Shown one piece after another: positions 1-11,102 of a DNA stretch of 40,033 nt. Under the pieces are notes generated by a model. That model was not told the DNA's origin. It saw only the letters and a program-made list of their open reading frames with translations, and did not search any database. Both the position numbers and the translations under genes were made by a program. Source of the stretch: Beroe ovata (lineage: Eukaryota > Ctenophora > Nuda > Beroida > Beroidae); the NCBI GenBank assembly GCA_946803715.1, contig CAMPET010000014.1, forward strand, positions 13,879 through 53,911, in the 5' to 3' direction. Position 1 is the stretch's first letter. Every line of letters begins with the position of its first letter.

Positions 1-826
1 TTTTTTGTGATTTTCAAAGCATATCTAATTCTAATCAAGTTTTCTATATTTGTTGACATAGATTGTTTATCCGACAAATAAACGAGGATTTCAATCGGAC
101 TGAATCCCCCTTCCCCGAACTCCGAAATTTTTCTGAGCACAAAATCTCGGGAGATTCTCTCCGGGAGCTGGTGTAAATATCGAGTGTATAAAGACACGGT
201 ACACATAATATGTTACACACACTCACATAAAGTCACACACACACACGTATCAATGTTTCATAACAGTAATGTACGCGTATCAATGTTTCATAACAGTAAT
301 ACATTAATGTACGCGCGTTATATTTTGAAGGTGGGTACCGCTAACACGGGTTCCCACCTTCAAATTGCTATTTTCTAGACGGAACGCGCGACACAGTATC
401 AGGTACCCACCTTCAGGTACCCACCGTGATCCAAAAGTTCCGGGTCAATTCGACTCGGTACATGGAGAGAATATTTGCGAAAAAGGCGTTATGAATAAAT
501 TATAACTGAATTTTGAAAGCACTCTATAACTACTGTCTCTTAGTATTGAGTCTTAGTTTGTTCCAGAGTCAACGTCATATTTCACAAAATGATCGAAAAA
601 AATGGATTACGTATTTGTATGATGATTTGCGAATCATCAAAATCGATAAGTTTCCCCCGAAAATCACCAAAATTGATAAAAATCAAAGTCTTGACTGTAG
701 GTACTTTGTATTATCATCAATCACTCACAATTCAGATTGATTGGGACTTTAATCTGTAATTAGCACAAAAAAGTCGGCTTACATAATTCATCGATTCATC
801 GAATCCAGCCCACAGTTCACAAGTTC
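1..826. other. Non-coding flank with short repeats
   Basis: No convincing coding sequence. It contains a 30-bp direct duplication at 246-305, a CA-rich tract near 210-245, and a short inverted repeat whose arms (TGAAGGTGGG at 326-335, CCCACCTTCA at 353-362) recur as a GGTACCCACC motif at 400-425. It is the 3' flank of the minus-strand receptor gene. Confidence 0.5.
246..305. repeat. 30-bp tandem duplication
   Basis: Two adjacent copies of a 30-bp unit beginning CGTATCAATG. The second is nearly identical and is followed by a partial third copy ending in GTACGCG. Confidence 0.8.
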
Positions 827-1879
827 TCAGTCCAAAGTTGACTGGTCATGTACTAAACCCAGTGAAACTCCTACAGCCAAGTACCACTCTCGGATCACCT
901 GTGTGCTCCCACTTTGCAGCAATATCACAACATTACTCCCAAAACTCTGGACGAGGAGAAAGAGCACCTCCATCTTGTGCGTTCCCGAGATGGTACAAAC
1001 GAAGAACGCATAGACCTGCCCAGCGTAAGTGCTGTCCCCCGGGACAGTGTTGCACGATCCACCTGAGGAGTAGAGCCCGAGAAGGTACAAGTTGAGTGTC
1101 AGGAAGTAGAGCGATGAGATGAAGTTGATAACAAACAGGAGGAGGGCAGTTCTGTTAGCAGTCAGCCTCTCGTGGGGTCTGCAGCTCGGCTGTGGCGCGT
1201 ACCCAACTCCCTGTCTAGCCTCATCAGAAGCTGGAGGTGTTATGAGGGGTGACTGTGAGTCGGCGTGGCGTAACATGTTCATGTTGAGATGTAACTTCAC
1301 CAAGATGAACAGGTTGATTCCCAGCGTTCCAAGACCCATGAGTACCACAATGGTGGAATGAACCACTGAGAGGGAGAAGTGAGTGTCGTAGTTCGGGACA
1401 TTGAGTTTGAGCCTTACCGTGAGGAATGCAATGGTTACTGCCCAGGAGATAGCAATGACTAGGTTGATTGCTCTCTTCAAATTTTCGGGTTGCCCTCTGA
1501 TCAAAATGCCAAGTCTGAAGAGAGATATCTCAGCAAATACTGTGAGACTGGCGTAGAAAGAGGCGATCATCATGTTATCGAACCAGTGTGATGAGCAATT
1601 CCCGTAGACATGAATAAGAAGTGCCGCATTGCTTGCCAGCCCGAGCATGTCAATTGCCAGGTGGTTTAGGTACAGTTTGAGAACTGGCCGCTGTCTGACA
1701 CCCTGTTTCACTGTGACGACAACGTTTAGGATGATAAGGAACAGGACCGCACTACCGATTACCGGAATTATTTTCAGAACCACTGCTGTAAAAACTTCGT
1801 CAATATCATCAGATGTACTGTTACCAAAGTCGGGTGTGGTTATCTGTACGACAGACGTAATCATCTGAATGTGATTCAT
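827..1879 (-). CDS. Divergent rhodopsin-like (class A) GPCR, single exon
   Basis: About 350 aa, one exon, starting at the ATG at 1879 (upstream in-frame codons have no ATG). Seven hydrophobic segments can be placed. The N-terminus is short and has an N-glycosylation site (NST). Class A landmarks seen: an LNVVV motif in TM1 (the conserved Asn), LAID in TM2 (the conserved Asp) and a Trp in TM4. The DRY motif after TM3 is absent (sequence LFRLGILI) and no NPxxY is visible in TM7. A long third intracellular loop rich in Ser, Pro and His lies between TM5 and TM6. It is a plasma-membrane receptor by family; ligand and G-protein coupling are unknown. Lineage-specific, intronless rhodopsin-like receptors are common in animals. 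An alternative is a non-GPCR 7TM protein. Confidence 0.72.
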   Translation of the reverse strand: MNHIQMITSVVQITTPDFGNSTSDDIDEVFTAVVLKIIPVIGSAVLFLIILNVVVTVKQGVRQRPVLKLYLNHLAIDMLGLASNAALLIHVYGNCSSHWFDNMMIASFYASLTVFAEISLFRLGILIRGQPENLKRAINLVIAISWAVTIAFLTVRLKLNVPNYDTHFSLSVVHSTIVVLMGLGTLGINLFILVKLHLNMNMLRHADSQSPLITPPASDEARQGVGYAPQPSCRPHERLTANRTALLLFVINFISSLYFLTLNLYLLGLYSSGGSCNTVPGDSTYAGQVYAFFVCTISGTHKMEVLFLLVQSFGSNVVILLQSGSTQVIREWYLAVGVSLGLVHDQSTLD

Positions 1880-3218
1880 ATCCTCAGTATGATACCTTAT
1901 TAACAATCGACTATCTCAACAATTGGTGAATCATGCAACAATTTCAACGATAACGATTGGACCCAAATCACAGAAATTACTGCTCCTCCCAATCGGAAAA
2001 CGAGGAGTAGAAATGAACGAATGAGTAGATTCCCTATAAATATGATATGCAACTCTATTCTGAACTGGGGCAAATTTCGGTGATGAAAGTCGTACACATG
2101 GCGGTAATTTGAACCCTCAATCCCTCCATTGTGACACCCAGCTGACGATATAAACAATATTGGATTATCGGGAACCAAAAGTCAAAAGAATACGATTTTT
2201 GCTTCGCAGTTCGTGCATTTCATTTCATCAGCATGATAAGACTATTATAACCGGTGAGAAGTGAGAACTGAGAGGACAAAAGTTTCTCCAAATCATATCA
2301 AACAGTTTCCACGCCTTAAGTTGCTCTCTACGGTCAAATACTATATAGTAGTCTCACGCGTAAATAGACGTCGTGTGGCTGGAAAATAGAGGTGCGCGCA
2401 GACGCACGTTATATTGTCGAGTAAAACTACAGGACACTCAATATTCCGTAAAATGCGAGTGGCAACAAACTGTGTTTTCACATAGCAAATGAAGCTGTAA
2501 CGTTGAAATAGGTATCAAATATCTGACGGTACACATTGACATAGTCTGGGAAAAAGTTTGATACGTCACGTGACTCTTACATTGAATAGAATTCCTGGGA
2601 AAAACTCTTGATTACTGTAATTTTACCATATATGGTATTGTTTTGTAACTGTTCAGTGTGTGAGTGTTTGGTGTGCAGTTATTTTATTCTTGCAAAGGAA
2701 TGTGTTTACTATACATTTCTCTTGTAATGATCAGTTTTTGTGTACTGTTGTGTGTGGAATGTTCGTTGTTGTGTTTGATCGGTTGTGTGGGAATTCCGCA
2801 TTTGATCTTGAACCAGTACAACTTATTGTTTATGTTCCGCTGTCCAAGATGTTGTTTCACTTTCAGTTTCAATTTGAATTGTTTGGCGTTGCTCCCAACA
2901 TATTGATTCTGTCACTTCCTATGTTTCTGATTTGTGTGCTTTTGATTATTACGGTTGAAACTTGAAATGGAAACGGTGGAAAATGTTTTGCCCATCACAA
3001 GTTCTTATCTTCACACTTCGTCTTCAGTGTAAATGTGTGCAAATACATCGTCGCAAATTTATCTCGTGATTGTCATTCCGTGCCACATTTCATCTTTCAA
3101 GCGTTGTTTTGACGTTGCTATCCCATAACTGTGCTGTTACATCTTACAAACTTTGAGAAAGTCAATTTCTGAAACCATATTTCAATCAACAATGTTCAAA
3201 ATCATTTTTTTCGTTCGA

Positions 3219-3419
3219 CTACTATATCACTTTAGAGGCTATTGCTCAAGCCAGGACTTATTTAGAGCACTCGGCTCAGCTTCGCTTCGCCTCGCACTCT
3301 AAATCACATAGACGTCTCCTGCTGCGCAGTCGACATCTATATGGAATATAGTGTCCTGCGCGCAGGACACTATATAAGTCCTGTGCGTGCGCAACACGCC
3401 TCTAAAGTACATATAGTAG
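3219..3419. mobile_element. Foldback / MITE-like element, ~200 bp
   Basis: The ends are near-perfect inverted repeats: the left end reads CTACTATATCACTTTAGAGGC and the right end, in reverse complement, has the same sequence apart from a small insertion (CTACTATATG then TACTTTAGAGGC). A second inner pair (AGGACTTAT / ATAAGTCCT) follows. Inside is a perfect 30-bp palindrome at 3346-3375 centred on GCGC. There is no coding capacity, so it is a non-autonomous inverted-repeat element. Target-site duplication was not resolved. Confidence 0.65.
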
Positions 3420-3535
3420 AAAGTATTTGATATCAATTCGACTGCCCACCTATTGTCAAATTAAATGCGGGCTCTGTAATACTCAATGAGCAATGCCCAT
3501 TGACTCAGTGTGTTGCGGCATGCTATCTTCCAGCC

Positions 3536-3592
3536 GACCTAGTGAGAGGGATTTTACCTAGTGAGAGGGACCTAGTGAGAGGGATTTTACCT
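3536..3592. repeat. Short tandem repeat
   Basis: About three copies of a CCTAGTGAGAGGGA unit, two of them followed by TTTTA. Confidence 0.7.
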
Positions 3593-4368
3593 GATAGTAG
3601 TGAAGAGATCATGTAGCTTTTGCCTGCTATAGATTCTCATCACGCTTCCTTTTTCGTCAGAGAAGACAGCGCAACTTTCATAGACTCTCATATTGTAGCT
3701 ATGTGGATATTTGATTACGTTAGATAATCTTTATAGCATGACGCATTAAGTGTGGAACATAATTTAGTTTAGAAGTACTGATACATATAAATATAGCATG
3801 ATCAAAACTACAAATTCAAATGAGTTGATTTGAACAAAAATCTGCAGATTAACAACACAACAACAAAGTTTCACTCCGAGTCCGATATCAAAATATCAGA
3901 TATCAAATGGTTAAGGGATATTAAAATAATTAATTATGATTTTTAACAAGAATTATAATGATTTTCAACAAATAATTTTCCAACAGATTTAGATATTCAT
4001 AATACATGATTCTCTGTGATTTCACTAAATAATAAACTTGATCGATATTTGATAATAATGAACTTAAACGATATTTGATAAATAAGAGGATTGCTGGAGT
4101 TGTACAATAAATGAAATAAATAATAAATAAACTGATCTACAGTATGAAATGAAATGTTAAACTACTCGGCTTAAGTTAACAAAAGAAGAAAATATGTATG
4201 CTTCATTTGATGATAATAATCCATATTTTTAAAGAACTTTCGGTGCATTTTCATGACCGAAATCAACACCTATCTACACTTAATACATGATCAGATACTT
4301 TCACTCTCACTGTCACCAACACATTACTCAAAGCCACGTGGGCCTCGGAGGCACTATCGTTCACCACA

Positions 4369-7315
4369 TCAAGAACCTGCCGAAAAGCTACACTGAGAGA
4401 GGGTAACGAGGAGGGTCTTGCACTCTGGAGATAGGGTCGAACTCTCGATGAGGAGGGCAATCGTGTCGTTGTACTTCTGTTCGTACTCCTTCGATACCTT
4501 GTCCAGATCAATCTGGGTGTGGTTTCCGTTTAGTGAAGTTTTAACCTTTTCTGACCCTTATTGATACATGATATTCTGTGGCAACGCCTCTTTTTTCTGC
4601 CAAGCAAAAAGAAATTTCTTTTCTACCAGGTGCATGCCATATTATTCTGTTGTCGAGCGATAATTATCATGCTGCACAAAGTTCTTTAATCAGATACGCA
4701 TATGATTAGACTCACGCTGTATCTTGTAGCAATAATCCACATCAAAACGGAGTTCAAATGCGATTTCCATTTGGCTTCATAGAGGAATTTTGCGAGGAAT
4801 TTAACCAACCCATTGTTTGCTATGTAAACTGAAATAAAGTTGGAGCTATCAGAAATTTGCAACGTTGGAAGCTGTGAATGAAATTTCTCCTCTCTTAGAT
4901 CTTAATCTACGTTTCAATCTACGCTATGATCTACACTTCAATCTACGCTATGATCTACACTTCAATCTACACTGTGCTGATAGATACCTATACTGAGCAG
5001 AGCTTTCTGTAGGTGGAAGGAGAACTCTTGCAGGATAAGCTCTGTAATGTCGCTTCCAGATTCCTGGGGACCAAGATATCCAGTTTATGATGTATAGTAC
5101 ATGGCAGTCACTACCCTGTACTATCAATGATTAACCCGGTAGTGATGTTCAAACCTACTGCGACTACCAACGTATTTTCAAATTGAATGCGGGGCAGGGC
5201 TCTGCCAAGATTAGTTTATGACACGGTATAGTGACACATGCCGATCAATAGAAATTACACAGAACAGATACACAAAATCATCTTACATCTAGGTAGTGCT
5301 GGAAGGTTAGTTTGAGTTGTTCCATGCTCCGATTGACAAACACCTCGTTGAATACGTTGCCTTCGCCATCCCACGTAAAATCGGTGACCTGTTGAAAACG
5401 AGACACTTATCAGTTTGACTTATCAGAATTGACTGATTTTCAGTAGCTTCGACGAATTTAAGTAAATTGACTCAATTCACCTTCATTCGTCGAAGCCACT
5501 GAAAATATCCAAATTTCATAAGTACTCATCAGTTATCATAATATCACGTACCCTGCTGAGGTTTTTAGCATCGAAAATCGCACGGTCCGTTTGCAGCAAA
5601 GTGCCCTTCGCATCTCTACCTCCCTAATGAAAAGCTTTGTCAATACCACGGCAAGAATTGGATTCGTGAATAGTGAACCATCAAGTATAGTTAACGAGAC
5701 AAGAATATGGTTATATAGTCTACCTGAATCAGAGCTCCAACAAAGCGTTGAAATTCTCCGAGCAGATTCATGGCCAAGACATCACTCAAATTTCTACTTT
5801 CATCTGAGGCGAAATTCGTTAAAATCGCAATCACTATAACTCTAAAGAAGATTGTAGCACTAATATAAAGTATAATGCTTCCCCATCGAGAAAATTGAGA
5901 TATCTGTAGGGTACACAGATGGGAAATCGGTAATGAGAGGCGCGGAACTCACTTGTCAGACCAGTGAAAGCTTGGTTGATTTCGTTGATTTGTAGAGGTG
6001 TGGAGCAAACTAGGATCATAGTGATGAGATCCACCGTTGTATTGTCATTATCCTGTAATTATGATATTGCAAAATAACCCGCTTTGAATCTTCTGTCCTA
6101 CGCGTCACTGCGTGATAACGATCAAAATCCAAGACCAGAGATCCTCGATGATGACTAGCTTATTAGAAGAACGCCTTGTATGAATAATCAAATTTCAAAC
6201 AAGTCGACCAGCAACGTATCTATAGATTTATTCATTCTAAGAAGAAGCATGATTTATAGCATGGGAACTAAACCTGGATGGTTCTATCCAGGAGGATAGC
6301 AGATGCCTTGGCATAACCAGCTAGGATGTATTGAGCAACAGAGAATGCGTCCCATGTCATCTTCTCCTTCAGACTCCGGTTTAGATCCTGGGACAAACCA
6401 TACTCAGTTGTCCTTTACTATAATAGGGATCGGACTACGGTCGTGCGGGACACTTTTCAAAACAGAGTCAAACATGTGGGGAAATTTGTAACTAAATTGT
6501 TTTGCCGTCCTGGAAGGAAACCCTATTCAATCGATCTTCTCGACACGAGACAAGTACAACCTTGAAATCACACGGAAACTCTAATTGTCGCTGTTAGATG
6601 ATAATATCATGTCGCTGTCATGACAAACCTCTTGATAGAGGTCAGAGTAAGTCTTCATAACATCAAGATCTTGATTGCGTACTATGGCAACCAGCACGTT
6701 GCAAACCTCTTCCATCTGGAATGTATCCTCCGCAAGCAATCGTCGGAGAGTTTGGAGCGCGTCTGAGGAAACGTTTTGTTTAGACGGGTGGTTGATAAGC
6801 TATGCCCACTATAACAGATCTTATTAGAGACCACACGCCTATATCAATTAGTAGAGCGACATTGCCCCAATGATACTGAATTGTTAATATATAGGAAAAA
6901 AGGGGGTCGAATGTCGATTGTCGAACTTCAGCTAATTGAATGCGACCCCAAACGCTTGCCCCCAATCCCCCCAGCCCCCCGGGATACCTCTGACAGAGGG
7001 AGACACCCGGACTTCGTCAATCGAATCGACGAAGGCCCCTTCCTCGTCCGCAGACAGAGGAATGATCTCAGTCGTGCCGACGTTGTTCATCTCGTAGATA
7101 TCCTTCACTTGCTTGATGTCGATGAGCCCGGGAATATCATTAGTCTCGTTCAGCTCCCTCATCAGAGCTTTGATCTCGGGCAGGTCCGGGGAGTTCTGCA
7201 TGTCGCATGCTCTCTGCAATTCTGCAGTCCTCACTTCCTCCCTCTGATTCTCGTATATCGCATCGTCCGTCTTCATGAATTCGTCACTGTCTCGGTAGGA
7301 TATCATGGCGTCCAT
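4369..7315 (-). CDS. Annexin-like protein, four repeats, no canonical calcium loops
   Basis: Ten exons with compatible phases: 7315-6988, 6762-6629, 6387-6274, 6052-5953, 5833-5724, 5623-5552, 5388-5287, 5063-4988, 4828-4716, 4512-4369 (stop), giving 430 aa. Residues 1 to about 110 are an acidic N-terminal head; four annexin repeats follow. Supporting motifs: QDLDVMKTYSDLYQEDL (repeat 1), FQRFVGALIQGGRDAKG (end of repeat 2, linker), VNRSMEQLKLTFQHYLDESG (repeat 3) and IDLDKVSKEYEQKYNDT (repeat 4). Annexins bind acidic membranes through GxGT loops with a downstream Asp/Glu; none of the four repeats keeps GxGT (for example DNDNTT and EAKWKSH stand there), so calcium binding is probably lost or atypical. 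The start is the first ATG after an in-frame TAA; an upstream exon cannot be excluded. It lies 671 bp from a second annexin-like gene on the same strand. Confidence 0.82.
4905..4977. repeat. Tandem repeat in annexin intron
   Basis: A 24-bp unit containing GATCTACACTTCAATCTACG is repeated two to three times inside the intron between the exons at 5063-4988 and 4828-4716. Confidence 0.75.
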
Positions 7316-7986
7316 AAAGCTACCTGATATGAGTATCACGGATGAATGAATGTGCTCTTATTTTGAGCCCCACGTCTGCAATGGAATTACAACTTCCCCT
7401 ATTTCTCGATTTGGCGGAAAATAGGTGTCGTAAGTACCAGCAAAGTGCTCATTAGAGGCCTTCATAATCGTAGTGCAAAAGTGTGGGATCACTTATTTCA
7501 CTTTCTATCGAGATTAGAATTCCGAAGATATTTTTTGGCCAATTTCCATACCAATATGGTTTTTTCCACGCTGATTCGATTTCCGGTCATATTTTGGCTC
7601 TATCTCGCTCCCCTGAGGAGCTGTTCGTCTCCTAACTTCAAACCCCGCGTTTGCGAAGGATTTCGAATTTCTCCGATTTCTCGATGAGCTAGCTCGGGAA
7701 CTTTTCTGTTTTTGGTATCATTGAATGCCATTGATTTCGATCGAGCGGACCACCGAAAACGGAAAAAGGGTCTCGAGGGATAATTTGATTTTTCTGGACC
7801 AGGGTTAAGTTGAATACTTTTTAGGAAAAATATATTATGATGAACTGCGTCTTATTGGGACTCACCGTGTTTAGAAATTGGACACTGCTTGGCCCTTGAG
7901 CTATCATTTGAATTTGACTCCTTATCCTCAACCTTAAATAACCACATTGAGCAAAGGTTTGACTCTTATAATTGAATCAACCATGG
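7316..7986. other. Spacer between the two annexin-like genes
   Basis: No exon recognised. The text ATTTCTCGAT occurs twice (about 7401 and 7676) in otherwise unrelated context. It should contain the promoter of the downstream annexin-like gene and the 3' UTR of the upstream one; no clear signals were assigned. Confidence 0.4.
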
Positions 7987-10517
7987 CTAACTCGAGTAGC
8001 ACGACTTGGTGGCAAAGGTTTCATTCAGTCTTGAGATTACCTGACTGGGAACAGTATGGTCCAATAGCTTGATATGGGAATAGAATGACTGGAGCTTGGA
8101 CCAGAGAGATTCCGATGTCAGAGATTCGTACTCGACAGCGATGTCGCTAAGATCAACCTGATAGGTAAGAATTTCATCAAATGTTGGAAAGTTGTCTCGG
8201 GGACTGGGAAGGGGACTCAGGACTGCATTAGATGTCTGTGCAACATACCTCGCATCTCATGATGACAATGTAGAGAACTTGGGGGAAGTTGTCGGTGTTT
8301 GACATGAGGTCTCTAATTCGCTGAGCAAAGTACCGTGACTTGTTAACCAGATTCACCTGACCAAACGCCACTTCGTAGCTGTCCTTCAACTGACTACGGC
8401 CCTGGAGCGATACTGGTTATAACAAGTACAGTATACAATTGAGGGGGTTTGAAAGTTTGTCTGATTTTTGTGATTAGTCAGTCAAAGTTTCAAAGCCCCT
8501 CTCGATGTATGGCTTGAAGCCATCGAGCCATCGAGGGGGGAACGAATCGAATGTTCGTGCTTTGACGCGCGCTGTATAATTTTCTATCATGGTAGATGCT
8601 TACAACTTTAAACAAACTTTTCATAATTGCAATACATTGCGCGCGCGGTGATATGAGTTCCTAAACTGTGACCGGCACCCCATTTCTTAGTCTGTAAGCA
8701 CTATGAGCATGATATTGTGCCCTGTGTATGTTTGCTGACTATCATGGACTAATAACAATAAGTGTTATTTGAACTGTTAAATCCGAAATATAATCCCCTA
8801 TCTGATATGTGATTACCGTGACTAAATTCAGAATCTCCTGTTCTTCACCAAAATGCTTCAGCAGGAAATCAACTGCCTCTGAAACAGTGAGTCGTCAGTG
8901 ACAGCCGGCTTGAGTGATGTTGAGATAATTAGCTTGACACCTCCGTAGACTGGACACCAGGTGTCAAGCTTAATGTCATGACACTACAACATCCAGTCAT
9001 CCTAACACCATTATTTCACGATTTTCAGCCACAGTGTAAAGTGAAAAAGTGTCGATACTCAAATATGTACTGACACCATTTCAACACTAGCTAATTGATA
9101 GCAACTTACTGCTGTCAAAGACATCGGTTGCCATTGCCGGGGGTTGCAATGTTGCTACAATATCAATAACCTGTCTCACGTCTATCATGAATCCCTGAAA
9201 ACGGGTGATAATAATCTGACGAAATTCGACAAAGTACGACAACCGTTTAGCCCGAATTTAGCCCATCAATTGCAACGACTAAAATTCCCGAGTTACCTGT
9301 AATTCACCCACCAGTTTAACAAAGTAATCAATCTGGTACTTCGGCAGATTCTCCGCAGTGATCATATGCCAGATGAAATCCTTGGCTAGGAGGTGACAAG
9401 CACTGAGGTTTGTCTTGTGTACAGATCGGTATTTCTGGTTCAGAGAGCATTGTACCGAGCGGGGGAGGGGGAAGATGAGCTTCTGTACGGCATTCCGGTC
9501 CTCTTTTGTCACCGCCTTGTGAATTTCTCTGAAGAGAGGGGGAGAGGAAGGGGGGGGGGTGAGGAATGAAGATTTTTTCATTAAAACGACGATTTTATTT
9601 CACGGTGAGGAAATGCGATGATAATGATACGATGTCTCTCATGAAATATCATTTCGAATTTGCTAATTTCCTAACTCACTCTACAATGTCTCACTGGCTC
9701 TCACTGGCCCAGTAGAGAGGGAATTGAGGTTGAGCTGTAGAGGTGAAAGATGTTGCAATACCGAGAGATTTATTAACAGAGACCTATTTATCAGGAATGG
9801 TATCTATTCATTGTTCATTTGACTGTATGTTCATTTGACAGTATATTGTTCACTTGACAGTATGGCAGACACGCAACTATTGGCTGATCCTTGGTATGGT
9901 TATAGGATCGAAACGTCACCAAGGGGGTTGTCACGATTGATGCACATTGTGCAATTAAACGCAGCGTGCAGCTTGCTGTTATTGCTGGCGGCGGCCCCAC
10001 TGCTCCTTCATAAACCAGTCAAATGACACAATAAACTGTCAAATACTCGCGAGTAATATTGGCCGGAGTGCGTGTAAATTGAATGAAGTGAGGTGGAACC
10101 AGTTTGTATTAAGTACTTCCAGTTAAACCGGCACCAAGTCAGTACCACCTGAGTACCACCTGAGTATCAACATCGTACCAAGTACCATCTGAGTTCCAGT
10201 ACCAATTGAGTACCACCCTAATGTGTGAAGTGAGGAGTGATGGTCCTCACCTTATCAAACTAGCATCCGCGGTATCCTTTGTTCCACCGCGTTTCACAGA
10301 CTTGTTGGAGCTCTGCAATTATTGGAAATTTTCAAGTGAAAGTCTTAGCCATGACCATCGGCCATTGATCATAAAAATCAAATGTGGAAATGTATCGCGT
10401 TAGGTCATGAGCAACTATATCCCGGTTGTTACGGCAACATAACCCAGTTACTATGGCGATATATCCCGGTTGCTTTAGCCAGATACTCACATTAGCAGAG
10501 GAAGCACCGCAGCCCAT
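7987..10517 (-). CDS. Short annexin-like protein with MGCG acylation-type N-terminus
   Basis: Seven exons with matching phases: 10517-10491, 10312-10251, 9528-9297, 9194-9110, 8878-8817, 8401-8249, 8157-7987 (stop), giving 263 aa. The first residues are MGCGASSAN, the pattern of N-myristoylation (Gly2) plus palmitoylation (Cys3), then a Ser/Lys-rich linker. The best annexin signal is at the C-terminus: YFAQRIRDLMSN and VLYIVIMRCEVDLSDIAVEY match the helix pattern of repeat 4 (family form: R-S/C-E-x-D-L), and GRSQLKDSYEVAFG matches repeat 3. The protein is shorter than a usual annexin core (about 310 aa), repeats 2 and 3 are compressed, and no GxGT calcium loop is seen. Membrane attachment by lipid in place of calcium is inferred. 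A donor-like CAG/GTAATC lies in the last exon, but no compatible continuation was found, so the stop at 7987 is used. Confidence 0.7.
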
Positions 10518-11102
10518 GGATTGCGCAGGATCAGTTCATGTCATGTCGCATCCTTAATTCCGATAGTATCATTAGTACTTAGTTAATATCTAGGTAGGAA
10601 TGAATAGAGAGCTCTTTGTAAGTAGCAAAGAAATGAGTCTTCACTTTTGAGAGAGAATACCATATCGCCAATGCGAAAAAGATAATTCTAGAAAGCATGT
10701 GCTGTAGTGTAATTATGAGTTGTACTAGCTCTAACTGATTGATAAACTAGTTACACTCAGAAAACGAATAACTAATCTCAAATAAAGATACGAACAACGA
10801 AAGTTTCAAGTTGTAAGGAACATAATATGTCGGGTATTGAATATTTTGTTACAATATGTTAACATGGAACAATGAACGTTTTTGATAATTGAATAACCAT
10901 TAATACGGAGATAAATATTGAATAGAGATGGAAGCTTTTAGTTGTTGAATTATTGAACACCGTTAACCTAACATGAATACAGATCACTGCTAAATCGACA
11001 CAAATACGGCCATCATCACGATTTACGATTACCATGGTGACACCAAAACTGTCATGGAAGCGACAGGATGTTCCAAAAAGCTAAAATGAACCCTCGTCTA
11101 AA
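10518..11102. other. Intergenic spacer
   Basis: AT-rich sequence between the annexin-like start and the stop of the next minus-strand gene. No coding sequence or recognisable RNA gene; presumably promoter and 3' UTR. Confidence 0.4.

Larger units (their letters stand above)
1880..4368. other. Intergenic region between receptor and annexin-like gene
   Basis: About 2.5 kb with no supported gene. Open frames near 2.66-2.97 kb begin with GTG and read as low-complexity hydrophobic peptide. The region holds a foldback repeat (3219-3419), a short tandem repeat (about 3536-3592) and AT-rich sequence at 3.9-4.2 kb. The receptor promoter should lie near 1.9-2.3 kb, but no clear TATA or initiator was assigned. 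Confidence 0.5.

Noticed and set aside
2660-2965. 101-codon hydrophobic open frame on the plus strand
   Set aside because: It starts with GTG, composition is low-complexity, and no splice structure or family resemblance is visible.
6881-7327. 148-codon open frame on the plus strand
   Set aside because: It is antisense to the first exon of the annexin-like gene, which has matching splice phases.
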